Positions 27,661 to 38,800 of a stretch of DNA of 64,000 bases are shown here, piece after piece; position 1 is the first letter of the stretch, and each line of letters opens with the position of its first letter. Under the pieces are notes generated by a model that searched no databases, was not told the DNA's origin, and saw only the letters and a list, made by a program, of their open reading frames with translations. The position numbers and the translations under genes are program-made. The DNA lies in assembly GCA_036275915.1 (NCBI GenBank), contig DASUCV010000010.1:62001-126000 (forward strand), read 5' to 3'. The stretch is from Candidatus Polarisedimenticolaceae bacterium (GTDB lineage Bacteria > Acidobacteriota > Polarisedimenticolia > Polarisedimenticolales > DASRJG01).

Positions 27661-28314
27661 ATGATGCCGCGCTGGGAGATCGTCGATCTCGACGCAGGCG
27701 CCGAGGATGTCGCGGCTGCGCGGACGGTCCTGGCGCCCGACGAGCTCGCTCGCGCAGCTCGATTCTTGCGTGAGGAGGATCGTCGCCGCTTCGCGATGGC
27801 GCGGTCGGCGCTCCGGCGCACGCTCGCGCGCGAGATGGGCGCCGACCCTCGAGCGATCGCCTTCCGGTACGGCCCCAACGGGAAGCCGTCGCTCGAGGGA
27901 AACGAGCTTCGTTTCAACTTGTCGCACGCGGGCGGGCGCGCGCTCATCGCGTGGACCGACGGCGGCGAGATCGGCGTCGACATCGAGAACGTGCGCCCGG
28001 TCCGCTTCGGCGAGAAGATCGCCCGCCGTTACTTCTCGGACGACGAGCGGCGCGCCTTCGGCGGCATCTCGGACGCGCGTTGGAACGAGACCTTCTTCCG
28101 CTGCTGGACTCGCAAGGAAGCCTTCATCAAGGCGATCGGCGACGGTCTGTCCTATCCGCTGCGCTCGTTCGACGTCCCGATGGGAGTCCGCGTTGCCGAC
28201 GGTTCCATAAGAGCCGACGGCGCACGCCGGTGGCGTCTCGACTCGATCGACGCGGGTCCGGGGTTCGTCGCCGCGATCGTCACCGAGCGGGAAGGCTCCC
28301 GAGGATCTTCCTGA
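27661..28314 (+). CDS. Sfp-type 4'-phosphopantetheinyl transferase
   Basis: A 217-residue enzyme that transfers the phosphopantetheine arm of CoA to carrier proteins. It contains FRYGPNGKPSLEGNELRFNLSHAGG, GVDIENVRPV with the Mg-binding acidic pair, and the signature WTRKEAFIKAIGDGLSYPL near residues 144-162. The size fits the Sfp/Gsp group, which serves polyketide, peptide or fatty acid carriers; no such synthase is in this window. The ATG follows GGGAGCGCCGG. The 3' end overlaps the convergent lipoprotein gene by 35 nt. Confidence 0.88.
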   Translation: MMPRWEIVDLDAGAEDVAAARTVLAPDELARAARFLREEDRRRFAMARSALRRTLAREMGADPRAIAFRYGPNGKPSLEGNELRFNLSHAGGRALIAWTDGGEIGVDIENVRPVRFGEKIARRYFSDDERRAFGGISDARWNETFFRCWTRKEAFIKAIGDGLSYPLRSFDVPMGVRVADGSIRADGARRWRLDSIDAGPGFVAAIVTEREGSRGSS

Positions 28315-29302
28315 CCTCTTCGGGCGGCTCGATCGCGCGGTCGCCTTCCTTGAACTCCTCGCGCTCGCCGTTGCGGAAGAGGACGACGTTGATCGTGTCG
28401 GTCGCAGGGTCGGCCATGAAGATCGCGTTGTCGAGGCCGCCCTCGTGCGCCCTGTTGCCGACGACGTAGTAAATTCCACCGTCCTTCATGAGCGGCGAGC
28501 GCACCGCGACGTGCTGCCGGAACGCCGCGGCCTTCGGGCCCAGGAGCACGTCGAGGCGGGCGCCGATCGGAGGGGTCGTCCACGTGGACGGGGCGGGGTA
28601 GGTTCCGAGCCAGCGCGCCAGCTCGTCGAGCGGGGCATCGCCGAAGCCACCCGTTGGAACTCCCGCGGCCGCGCAAGCCTCGAGCTTCGCGCCGTTCCGC
28701 GTGACGAGCGCTTTGTAGGCGAAGATCTCGCCCGACTTCGCATCGAGGCAGCGCCCCGGCTCGAGCACGACGTCGAGCGTGGACCCGTGAGCGCCCTCGA
28801 TTTTCGACGCGTACTCGCGCCGTCCGGTCGCGTTCGGGGTGACGCCGTACGGGTAGGTCACGCCCTTCGGCTCGTCGGGCGAGCGGTAGACGATGCCGGT
28901 GTCGCGGATGTCGATCGTGAAGGACGGCTCTTGCCCGCGCACCTCGAAGTCGCCGTCGAACACGGGAGTCTCGCAGCCGCTTCCCTCGTGCGCGCTCCGT
29001 GCACGCCCGACGCTCGACACCGTGAACGTGCTGCCGTCGACCGAGGCGGTTCCGCGAAGCTCGACGTAGGCCGGAAGATCGCCGGCGAGCTGACCGTGAG
29101 GGTCGGCGAGCCGGACGGTCCGCCCGGCGGGAGAGCCACACACCTGAAGCTCGACGCTCCCTCCCGAACGGACGAGGGTACCCCTCAGGGGCGGGCCTTC
29201 GTCCTCGGCCGCTTGCGGAGCCGGAGGCGGCGGTGCCGCTTCTCGGGCGCCGCCGCAGGCATACAAAGAGGTGACGAGGAGGATCGCGAGGACGACACGC
29301 AT
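28280..29302 (-). CDS. Lipoprotein of unknown function (COG3650-like region)
   Basis: A 340-residue protein starting MRVVLAILLVTSLYAC; lipobox LYAC at residues 13-16 predicts an N-terminal lipid anchor. The ATG at 29302 is chosen over one 20 codons upstream because the longer form would bury the signal and overlap the ubiD start. A Pro/Ala-rich linker follows. Residues 110-215 (FEVRGQEPSFTIDIRDTGIVY to LEPGRCLDAKSGEIFAYKA) resemble the beta-barrel COG3650/HslJ-neighbour type of envelope lipoproteins. The C-terminal domain, containing YYVVGNRAHEGGLDNAIFMADPATD, is unrecognised. It is divergent from ubiD with 22 bp between starts. Confidence 0.65.
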   Translation of the reverse strand: MRVVLAILLVTSLYACGGAREAAPPPPAPQAAEDEGPPLRGTLVRSGGSVELQVCGSPAGRTVRLADPHGQLAGDLPAYVELRGTASVDGSTFTVSSVGRARSAHEGSGCETPVFDGDFEVRGQEPSFTIDIRDTGIVYRSPDEPKGVTYPYGVTPNATGRREYASKIEGAHGSTLDVVLEPGRCLDAKSGEIFAYKALVTRNGAKLEACAAAGVPTGGFGDAPLDELARWLGTYPAPSTWTTPPIGARLDVLLGPKAAAFRQHVAVRSPLMKDGGIYYVVGNRAHEGGLDNAIFMADPATDTINVVLFRNGEREEFKEGDRAIEPPEEVRKILGSLPAR

Positions 29303-29324
29303 GGATCGATCATAATGCCGCTCC

Positions 29325-31133
29325 ATGTCCGAGCCGACCTTTCCGAGCCTGCGTCCGTTCATCGACCGTTTGAAGATGGACCGCGACCTCGCGGTCGTGA
29401 CCGCCCGGGTGTCGCCGAAGCTCGAGATCGCGGAGATTCACCGGCGGGTCATCGCGGCGGGAGGGCCGGCGCTCCTCTTCACGACCGTCGACGGATCCGA
29501 CGTCCCGGTCGCGACGAATCTCTTCGGCACGGAGAGGCGCGCGCGCCTCGCCTTCGGAGAGAGAGCTCCCAAGCTCGTCCGCCGCCTCGCCGGCCTCGTC
29601 GAGACGATCCTGCCGCCGACGCCCGCGAAGCTCTGGGGCGCTCGCGATCTCCTCTTCGAGGCGCGACGCATCGGCTTGAAGCAGCGCACGAGAGGACCCG
29701 TGGCGGAGATCGTCACCTCCGATGTCCGGCTCGACCGCCTCCCCGTGCTCACGACGTGGCCGGAGGACGGCGGGCCGTTCGTCACGCTTCCGCTCGTGCT
29801 CACGCGGCACCCCGACACCGGATCGACGAACCTCGGCATGTATCGCCTTCAGGTCCACGATCCGCGGACGCTCGGGATGCACTGGCAGATCGGGAAGGGA
29901 GGAGGCTTCCACTACGCCGTCGCCGAGACGCGCGGCGAAGCGTTGCCCGTCACCGTCTTTCTGGGCGGGCCGCCGGCGCTGATTCTCGCTGCGATCGCGC
30001 CGCTCCCCGAGAACGTTCCCGAGCTGATGCTGGCGTCGCTCATCGCCGGCGAGAAGCTCGCGACCTGCGCCGGCCCCGGACCTCATCCCCTGATCGCGGA
30101 GGCCGAGATCGCGCTCGTCGGCTCGGTGCCCCCGAAGGTTCGCCGTCCCGAGGGACCGTTCGGCGACCACTACGGCTATTACTCGCTGCGGCACGACTAC
30201 CCCGTCTTCGAGGTCTCCCACGTCGCGCGGCGCAAGGACGCGATCTACCCCGCGACCGTGGTCGGCAAGCCGCGGCAGGAGGACTTCTTCATCGGCGATC
30301 TCCTCCAGGACCTTCTCTCTCCGCTGTTCCCCCTCGTCATGCCGGGGGTGCGCGCGCTCTGGTCGTACGGCGAGACCGGGTACCACTCGCTCGCCGCCGC
30401 CGTCGTCCGCGAGCGCTACAAGCGCGAGGCGATGGCGTCGGCGTTCCGCATCCTCGGCGAGGGGCAGCTCTCGCTGACCAAGTTCCTCCTCGTCGTCGAT
30501 CGCGAGGTCGATCTCAAGGATTTCAAGACGGTCCTCATGCATCTGCTCGCGCGCACGCGGCCGGAGACCGATCTCTTCGTCTTCTCGAACGTCTCGATGG
30601 ACACGCTCGATTACACCGGCCCCGTCGTGAACGAAGGCTCGAAGGGCGTCTGGCTCGGTCTCGGCGATCCGGTGCGCGAGCTTCCCCGCGAGTACAAGCC
30701 GCAGGTATCGCCTCCCGCCGACGCGCGCGATCCGCGCGTCTTCTGTCCCGGATGCCTCGTCGTCGGCGCCCCTTCTTCCGCCGACGATCCCGGCGCGGCC
30801 GCGAGATTCGCCGCGCACCCTTCATTTGCCGGGTGGCCGCTCCTCGTCGTGACCGACGAGCCGGCGCGCGCCGTCGCCTCGACGATGAACTTCCTCTGGA
30901 CGACCTTCACGCGATTCGAGCCCGGCGCGGACGTTCACGCCGCCGCGACCCGGATCGTGCGCAACCACGTCACGTTCACGCCGCCGATCGCGATCGACGC
31001 GCGCCGCCACCCCGGCTTTCCGGACGAGCTGGCCGCCGACGAGGCGACCGCGCGCCTCGTGGACCGTCGCTGGAAGGAATACTTCCCAAAGGGTGTCGCG
31101 ATGGGCGACTCGGGAAAGGGCCATCTGAGCTGA
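29325..31133 (+). CDS. UbiD-family prenylated-FMN decarboxylase
   Basis: A 602-residue UbiD-type (de)carboxylase that uses prenylated FMN. The catalytic region EGPFGDHYGYYS near residues 276-287 carries the conserved Glu, and the block GMYRLQVHDPRTLGMHWQIGKGGGFHY near residue 180 binds cofactor and metal. The length exceeds the E. coli UbiD size of about 500 through a C-terminal extension, as in menaquinone-pathway (futalosine-type) UbiD proteins, so the substrate may be a quinone precursor. No UbiX-type flavin prenyltransferase is in the window. It is convergent with the kinase, with no gap between the stop codons. Confidence 0.85.
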   Translation: MSEPTFPSLRPFIDRLKMDRDLAVVTARVSPKLEIAEIHRRVIAAGGPALLFTTVDGSDVPVATNLFGTERRARLAFGERAPKLVRRLAGLVETILPPTPAKLWGARDLLFEARRIGLKQRTRGPVAEIVTSDVRLDRLPVLTTWPEDGGPFVTLPLVLTRHPDTGSTNLGMYRLQVHDPRTLGMHWQIGKGGGFHYAVAETRGEALPVTVFLGGPPALILAAIAPLPENVPELMLASLIAGEKLATCAGPGPHPLIAEAEIALVGSVPPKVRRPEGPFGDHYGYYSLRHDYPVFEVSHVARRKDAIYPATVVGKPRQEDFFIGDLLQDLLSPLFPLVMPGVRALWSYGETGYHSLAAAVVRERYKREAMASAFRILGEGQLSLTKFLLVVDREVDLKDFKTVLMHLLARTRPETDLFVFSNVSMDTLDYTGPVVNEGSKGVWLGLGDPVRELPREYKPQVSPPADARDPRVFCPGCLVVGAPSSADDPGAAARFAAHPSFAGWPLLVVTDEPARAVASTMNFLWTTFTRFEPGADVHAAATRIVRNHVTFTPPIAIDARRHPGFPDELAADEATARLVDRRWKEYFPKGVAMGDSGKGHLS

Positions 31134-32189
31134 TTAAGGCCGTCTCCGGAGAAGCCGGTCGAGCAGGGTCCGCCGGCGCGACCCCGCTCGGTCGAGATCG
31201 ACGATGAGAGCGTCGGCGCTCGGCGTGCGCCGCGCCGGATCCTTCTCGAGCAATCGGAGAACGACCGGCTTCAGGGCGCCGGCCTCCCGCGGCCAACGCG
31301 ACGCCGAGCCCGGCGGATCGTCGAGCGTGGCTGCGGCGATCGCATAGCTCGTCGCGCGCAGGAACGGGTGCACGCCCGTGAACATCTCCCACGCCACGAT
31401 GCCGAGGGCGAAGAGGTCGGCCCGCTCGTCGACCGCTTCCCCGCGAAGCTGCTCGGGCGCCATGTAGCGAATCGTTCCGACGCTGCGCCCCTCCCGGGTC
31501 AGGCGATCCAGGCTCTCCTCCATCTTCTCGGACGTCATCGTCTGGAGCGCCACGCCGAAATCCATGAGCTTGATCGCTCCGCCGGGGGTGAGCATGACGT
31601 TCCCCGGCTTGACGTCGCGATGGATGATGCGAGCCCGATGGACCGCGGCCAACGCCTCGGCGATTGACCGCACGAGCGCGGCCGCGCGATCCGGAGGGAC
31701 GGGGCCGCGCGCGAGGAGGGCGGACAGCGGCTCGCCGTCGATCCATTCCATCACGATGAGGATCTGCCCGTCGTGCTCGAGGACCTCGAGCGCCACCGCG
31801 ACGGACGGGTGGTCGACGCGCCGCGCGATCCGGGCTTCGCGGAGGAATCGCCTCCTCTCGTCGGGCCGGGCCGCGATCGCCGGATGGAGCACCTTGACCG
31901 CGACGGCGATGTCCCGGCTCTCGTCGAACGCACGGTAGACGTCGCCCATCCCGCCGCGATCGACCGCGGCCTCCAGCCGGTACGGACCGAGCGTGAGACC
32001 CGTCAGCGCATCGTCAGGCGCCGCCTCCGCGGCGCGAATGGCGGCGACGAGACGGTCGATCGAGGCGAGCTCCTCCACGAGGCGCAGCTCGTCGCCGCTC
32101 GAAGGCCTCGCACGCTCGAGGGCCCAGTCGATCGCCTCGCGGTCGGCGACCCGAACGGCCAGCTCGGAGAGCCGGTCGCGTTCAGGCAC
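31134..32189 (-). CDS. Soluble Ser/Thr protein kinase paired with ECF sigma factor
   Basis: A 351-residue kinase without a membrane segment. The N-terminal 70 residues are helical and unlike the tandem kinases. The kinase core begins LGPYRLEAAVDRGGMGDVYRAFD, with VAVKVL, HRDVKPGNVML, DFG and APE. The C-terminus is short and basic (RRRTLLDRLLRRRP). Its start overlaps the end of the sigma factor gene by 8 nt, so the two are one operon. In ECF sigma factors linked to kinases, phosphorylation of the sigma factor controls activity (established for a Vibrio EcfP/PknT pair); a similar role is inferred here. Confidence 0.87.
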   Translation of the reverse strand: MPERDRLSELAVRVADREAIDWALERARPSSGDELRLVEELASIDRLVAAIRAAEAAPDDALTGLTLGPYRLEAAVDRGGMGDVYRAFDESRDIAVAVKVLHPAIAARPDERRRFLREARIARRVDHPSVAVALEVLEHDGQILIVMEWIDGEPLSALLARGPVPPDRAAALVRSIAEALAAVHRARIIHRDVKPGNVMLTPGGAIKLMDFGVALQTMTSEKMEESLDRLTREGRSVGTIRYMAPEQLRGEAVDERADLFALGIVAWEMFTGVHPFLRATSYAIAAATLDDPPGSASRWPREAGALKPVVLRLLEKDPARRTPSADALIVDLDRAGSRRRTLLDRLLRRRP

Positions 32190-32745
32190 CGTTCACCATC
32201 GCGCCGGCGAGCGCGACGAGCGCCCGTCCCACCGCCATCCGCGCGGCGTCCGCCGACGGCTTGCCGAACTCCGCGGCAATCTCCGCGTAGCTCTTCCTCA
32301 GATCGAAGCGGGCGAAGACGAGGCCGCGGACCTCGTCGGTCAGGAGCGAGAGCGCGCGCTCGAAACTCTCGAACCTCTGCCGGTCGATCGCCTCGAGGAG
32401 CGGGGAGGGGCCGTCGTCCACCGGCTCATCCACACCGCTCTCCACGTGTCCGCCCAGGTTCAAGCGCGTCCGCCGGACCTCGTCCCGCACGCGGTTGTCC
32501 ACCGCCTGCCGCAGGTACGACTCGATCGCGCCCGGCCTCCGCTCGCGGAACCGTTCGAGGTTCCGGATCGTCCCGATCAGCACATCCTGAACGATGTCCT
32601 CGGTGTCGATGCGCTCGCGAGCCCACCTGGGGAGGCGCCCGCGCGCCCAGCGCGCGAGGGGCACGCGGTAGCGCTCGCAGAATCCGTTGCGCGCGCGGTC
32701 GTCCCCGTCGCGCGCCAGCACCAAGAGGTCGTGCGAAGTGTCCAT
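32182..32745 (-). CDS. ECF-type RNA polymerase sigma factor (kinase-associated)
   Basis: A 187-residue sigma-70 family protein with only regions 2 and 4. Region 2 spans about residues 20-90 with the core-binding helix RIDTEDIVQDVLIGTIRNLERFRER. A linker VDEPVDDGPSPL follows. Region 4 is SYAEIAAEFGKPSADAARMAVGRALVAL, a helix-turn-helix for -35 recognition. No anti-sigma factor gene is adjacent; instead the next gene is a Ser/Thr kinase overlapping by 8 nt. It is divergent from the giant secreted protein with 89 bp between starts, so that gene is a plausible target. Confidence 0.87.
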   Translation of the reverse strand: MDTSHDLLVLARDGDDRARNGFCERYRVPLARWARGRLPRWARERIDTEDIVQDVLIGTIRNLERFRERRPGAIESYLRQAVDNRVRDEVRRTRLNLGGHVESGVDEPVDDGPSPLLEAIDRQRFESFERALSLLTDEVRGLVFARFDLRKSYAEIAAEFGKPSADAARMAVGRALVALAGAMVNGA

Positions 32746-32834
32746 TTCCCCCCAAACTCCCGTGTTAGTTTCATCGTATCCCGAGGTGAGGACTTTCGCG
32801 CGCGCGCACGTTCCTCTCGGGTGTGGGGGCCGCC

Positions 32835-35800
32835 ATGCATCAGGGACGTGTTGTCGTCACGGTAGCGATCGTTCTCCTTTCCGCGCTCGCGGCCCGACCG
32901 GCCGGACGTGACGCGTCGCGCTTTCACGTGGCGACCGGGCCCGGCGGGGTGCCCTGGGTCGCGGGCGGCGTCCCGCGCGGCGACGACCCCGGCGACGTGG
33001 TGATCGCGACGTCGGATCCCGGCGGGCACACGCTCGGCGATCTCTTCTGGATCGGTGGGCCCGGGCGTGACGACGTGCGGGCGCTCGCGGTCGACGGCTC
33101 GGGCCAGGTGTGGATCGCGATCACGAACGACACGCCCTCGCCCCACGACGACGTCCTCAAAGTTTCGCCGCGGGGCGACGTGCTGGCGACATGGGCGGCG
33201 CCGAAGGGTGCGGAGGTCGATGCCCTCGCGGTCACGGCGGACGGCGGCGTCGTCGCGGCCGGGTCGTCCCTCAACTTCCTCGATCGCGACGCGGCGTTGG
33301 TGCGCGCGCTGCCGCTTCAGGCGGGAGACTTCGCGACCTCGGTCGCGATCGCGATCGACGGATCGGTCATCGTGGGAGGCTCGTCGACGAACGGTGGGTT
33401 CGTCGAAAGCTCCGGCAGCCCGTGGCGTGTCGCGACGTCGCCGTCTCGCCGGCTCGAGCGCGCGCCGGACGGCGGCGTTCAGAGCCTCGACGCCTTCCAG
33501 CGCGTGACGCGCGTCGATCCACTGACGGGGCTCGTGTCGCCGGTGGCCGACTCGGACATCGCGCCGGTGCTCCGCCTCCTCTCCGGCCGGTCGAGCGTTG
33601 CGCGCCTCCGAGGCGTTCCGATCGACGATGCCTCGGCGACCGGGGACGGCGCCTCATGGATCGTCGGCGAGAGCGCGGGCACGCTTCCCGAGAAATCCCT
33701 CGCCATCCCCGGGACGCAAGCGTTCCTCACGCGCGATCCCGTGGCGCCGACGGCGGTCTGCCCCGGCACGGTCAACTTCGACAACTCGGCCGGCACCGGA
33801 GTCTGGGAGACGCCGGCGAACTGGGACACGAACACCGTGCCGGGCCCCACCGACGACGTGTGCATCGACGGATTCACGGTGACGATGGCGGTCGGTGCGC
33901 AGTCGGTGCGCACGCTCTCCGCCGGAACGACCGGCGTGCTCAACGTCGGGGCGGGCTCGCTCGACATCGCGCAGGACGCTTCGCTCCGCGCGTTCAATCT
34001 CGGCGGCGGAGCGGTGACCGGCGCGGGGACGATCGTGATCAACGGCCTCTTCACGTGGTCGAACGGCCAGCTCAGCGGAACCGGAACGGTCACCGCCGCC
34101 GGTGGCACTGCCATCACCAACAGCCCCATGCTCGACGGGCGGCGCCTCATCAACCCGAGTGGGCAGACGATGACGTACGCGTCGGCCAACACCGGCTTCA
34201 ACTTCGCCAACGGGGCGGTCCTCCAGAACGACGGAACCTTCGATTCGCAGGCGGACAACCTTCTCCAGTGGACGGGCGCCGGCACCATCGGCGCGCTCCA
34301 GAACAACGGCACGTACAAGAAGTCGGGCGGCGGCGGCAGCTCGATCTTCTCGGTCGACGTGACGAACGCCGGGGCGATCCAGGCGCAGAGCGGGACGGTG
34401 CGGTTCTCGCGCGACCTCGCCTCCACGGGAACGGTCTCGGCATCGTCGGGCGCGACGCTCGAGTTCCTCACGGGGACGCACACGCTCAATCCGGCGCCGG
34501 CGGTACCGGCCGGCGCGACGCTCGTCGCCGACGGCGGAACCGTCACGTTCGGCGGCGCCTACAACCCGCTCGGCACGACGACGGTCAGCTCGAACAGCCT
34601 CACGCTGAACGGCTCGCCCAACGTGCTCGCCAGCCTTTCCCAGAGCGGCGGAACGCTGACCGGGCCGACCGATCTCTCCGTGAGCGGGTCGTGGACGTGG
34701 TCGGGAGGCGCGCTCAGCCAAACGGCCACCGGTACGAAGGCCACGGCCCTCGGCGGGATCGCGCTCTCCGGCAGCCAATCGCTCGATGGACGCCGCCTCG
34801 TCAATCCGGCCGGGCAGACGATCGCCTACCCGACTCTCAATTCCGCCTTGAGCCTCTCGAACGGTGCCGTCCTCCAGAACGACGGCACGTTCGACTCGCA
34901 GTCGGACAACACCATCCAGTGGACCGGCGTCGGAACGGTCGGCACGCTTCAGAACAACGGCACCTACAAGAAGTCGGGTGGAACCGGAACGTCCCAGCTC
35001 GCCGTCACGGTGACGAGCCCGGGAGCGATCCAGGCCCAGACCGGGACGGTGCGATTTCAGCGCGACTTCGCTTCGACCGGCGCCGTCTCGGCTTCCTCCG
35101 GTGCCACTCTCGAATTCATCACCGGTACACACACGTGCACTCCGGCGCCGACGGTGGCGGCCGGCGCGACGGTGCTCATCGACGGCGGCCTCGTCACCTT
35201 CGGCGGCGGCTACAACCCGCTCGGCGCGACCTCGATCAGCGCGTCCACTCTTACGTTGAACGGCTCTCCGAACGTGCTGGCGAGTCTCTCTCACAGCGGT
35301 GGGACGCTGACCGGTGCGACCGACCTTTCGGTGACCGGCTCATGGGCATGGTCGGGGGGCTCACTGTCGCAAACCGCTCCGGGCACCAAGGCGACGGCGC
35401 AGAGCGGCATCGCGCTCTCCGGCGGCCCATCGCTCGACGGACGCCGTCTCGTCAATCCTGCCGGACAGTCGATCACCTTCCCGTCGACCAGCGCCGCCTT
35501 CAACCTCTCGAACGGAGCCGTCTTCCAGAACGACGGGACGTTCGACTCGCAGTCGGACAACGCGATGCAGTGGACCGGCGCCGGCACCATCGGCGCCCTC
35601 CAGAACAACGGCACCTACAAGAAGTCCGCCGGCACCGGCACCTCGACGCTCTCGGTCGCCGTCACGAACCCGGGGACGATTCAAGCGCAGACCGGGACGG
35701 TCCGCTTCCAGCAGGATCTCGGCTCGACCGGAACGGTGACCGCATCTTCGGGGGCGACGCTCGAGTTCACGCAAGGCACGCACACGCTCAATCCGGCGCC

Positions 35801-38800
35801 GACGGTAACGGCGGGCGCGACGCTCCTCGCCGACGGCGGCGCGGTGACCTTCGGCGGAAATTACGATCCACTCGGCGCGACGATCCTCAGCTCCAACCTC
35901 CTGACGCTCAACGGCGCGACCAACGTACTCGCGAGCCTCTCCCAGAGCGGCGGCACGCTGACCGGGCCGGCCGACTTCTCGGTGGCCGGGGCGTGGACAT
36001 GGTCCGGCGGCACGCTCAGCCAGACCGCCGCGGGGACCAAGGCGACGGCGCAGAGCGGCATCGCGCTCTCCAGCGGCATGACCCTCGACGGCCGGCGGGT
36101 CGTCAACCCGGCCGGCCAGACGATCACCTTCCCGTCGCAGAACGCCGCCTTCAACCTCTCGAACGGCGCCGTCCTCCAGAACGACGGCACGTTCGACTCG
36201 CAGTCCGACAACCTGATCCAGTGGACCGGCGCCGGCACCATCGGCACCCTCCAGAACAACGGCACCTACAAGAAGTCCGCCGGCACCGGCACCTCGACGC
36301 TCTCGGTCGCCGTCACCAATCCCGGGACCATCCAGGCCCAGACCGGAACGGTCCGTTTCCAACAGGATCTCGGCTCGACCGGAACGGTGACCGCATCATC
36401 GGGGGCCAAGCTCGAGTTCGTCAACGGAACGCAAACGCTGAATCCGGCGCCCACGGTGCCCGCGGGTGCGACGCTCATCGCCGACGGCGGGGCGGTCACG
36501 TTCGGCGGCGCGTACAACCCGCTCGGCGCGACGGTGCTCAGCTCGAATCTCCTCACGATGAACGGCTCGCCGAACGTGCTCGCGAGCCTCGCCCAGAGTG
36601 GCGGCACGCTCACGGGATCGGCCGACTTCTCCGTGACCGGCTCGTGGACCTGGTCGGGCGGCGCGCTCGGCCAGGGCGCCTCCGCGGCCAAGTCCACGGC
36701 GCTCGGCGGCATCGCGCTCTCCGGCGGCATGACGCTCGACGGGCGCCGCCTCATCAACGCCGCCGGACAGACGATCACGTACCCGACGCCCAGCACCGCC
36801 CTCAGCCTCGGGGACGGCGCCGTCCTCCAGAACGACGGCACCTTCGACTGTCAGGCCGACAACTACCTGCAGTGGAGCGGCGCCGGCGCGATGGCCGTCC
36901 TCGAGAACAACGGAACGTTCCTGAAGTCGGCCGGCAGCGGTGTCACGACCCTCGCGCTGACGACGAACAACTCGGGCACGATCCAGCCCCAGACCGGCAC
37001 GATCCGCTTCCAGCAGAACCTGAGCTCGACCGGAACGCTGACCGCCTCGGCGGGCGCCACGCTCGAGTTCCTCCAGGGGACGCACATCTGCGACCCCGCG
37101 CCGACGGTGCCCGCCGGCGCGACCGTGCTCCTCGACGGAGGGAGCGTCACTTTCAACGGTGCCTACAACCCCCTCGGTGTGACCTCGCTCGTCACGAGCC
37201 AGCTCGTCCTCAACGGCTCGCCGAACGTGCTCGCGAGCTTCTCCCAGACCGGCGGCACGCTCACGGGCTCGGCGGACTTCACCGTCAGCGGCGCGTGGGG
37301 CTGGTCGAGCGGCGTGCTCAGCCAAACGGTGCCCGGCACCAAGGCGACGGGACTCTCGGGGATCGCGCTCTCGAATACGCCGCAGCTCGACGGGCGGCGC
37401 CTCGTCAACCCCGCGGGGCAATCGATGATCCTCGCCGGGACCAACAGCGGCTTCACGCTCTCGAACGGTGCCGTGCTCGAAAATGACGGCACACTCGACT
37501 CTCAGGCCGACAACTCGCTGCAGTGGAGCGGTGCAGGCGCCGTCGGCTTGATCGAGAACCACGGCCTCCTGACGAAGTCGCTGGGAGGGGGAACGAGCGC
37601 GCTCGCCGTCGACGTCCACAACCTGGGAACGATCGACGCGGTCAACGGGACGCTCCAATTCGGTCGCGACGTGACGCAGACGGCGGGCACGACGCGCCTC
37701 AACGGCGGAACGATCGGGTCGTCGTCGAGCTACACGCTCCAGGGCGGAACGATCGCCGGCACGGGAACTTTCAACGGCACGCTCACGAACGCCGGCGGTG
37801 CGATCGCACCCGGCTTCTCGCCGGGGACGATCACGATCGCCGGATCCCTCGTGCAAACGAGCGGCTCCTACGCGGTCGAGCTCGGCGGTCTGACCGCCGG
37901 CACACAGTACGACCGTCTCGACGTCACGTCGTTCACGGGCGATGCCTCTCTCGGGGGAACCCTCGACGTCACCGCAATCGGCGGTTTCACGCCGTCGCTC
38001 GGCGACGCGTTCACGGTCATGACGTACAAGTCGCACAACGGCACCTTTTCGGCGATCAATGCGCCCAACCTCGGCCCGACGCTCACCTGGAGCGTTGCGT
38101 ACAACCCGACCGCCGTGATCTTGTCCGTCGTCCCGGTCGCGAACCCGGATCTCGCGGTGACGATCGGCGACAGTCCGGATCCCGTCGTCGTCGGCCAGGA
38201 CCTGACCTACACGATCACGGTCACGAACAGCGGCACGGCGGTCGCGACGTCGGCGACGCTGAGCGATCCGCTGCCGGCGAGCGTCGCCTTCCAGTCGGTC
38301 CAGACGACCCTCGGGGCGTGCAACCAGTCGGCCGGCACCGTCGCTTGCAACTTCGGCGACATGGCGGTCGGCGCCTCGGCGACGGTGACGGTCGTCGTCA
38401 CGCCGAGCGCGGCGGCCGAGCCGTCGATCGACAACACGGCGACCGCCGCGACGACCGCGACCGATCCGGTGCCGGCAAACGACGCGGCAACCGCGACGAC
38501 GAACGTCGTCCCGCCGCCGACCGCCGACCTCTCGATCGCGCTCGCCGACAGCCCCGACCCGGTGAACGCTGGCTCGAACGTGACCTACACCGCGAGCGTG
38601 ACCAACGCCGGACCCGATCCGGCGACGACCGTCGTCGCGACCGTTGCGGTCCCGGCCGGCGCTGCGTTCGTCTCGGCGACGGGAACCGGGTGGGCTTGCA
38701 ACTTCGCATTGCCCACGGTGACCTGCACGCGCGCGACGCTCGCCGTGGGCGCCGCACCTGCGATCGCGGTCGTCGTCACCGCGCCCGCCTCGGGCCCGCT

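Noticed and set aside
33110-37486. 1,458-codon second frame inside the giant protein gene
   Set aside because: Arg/His/Pro-rich translation follows the 651-bp repeat periodicity of the true frame, and no start or domain is credible.
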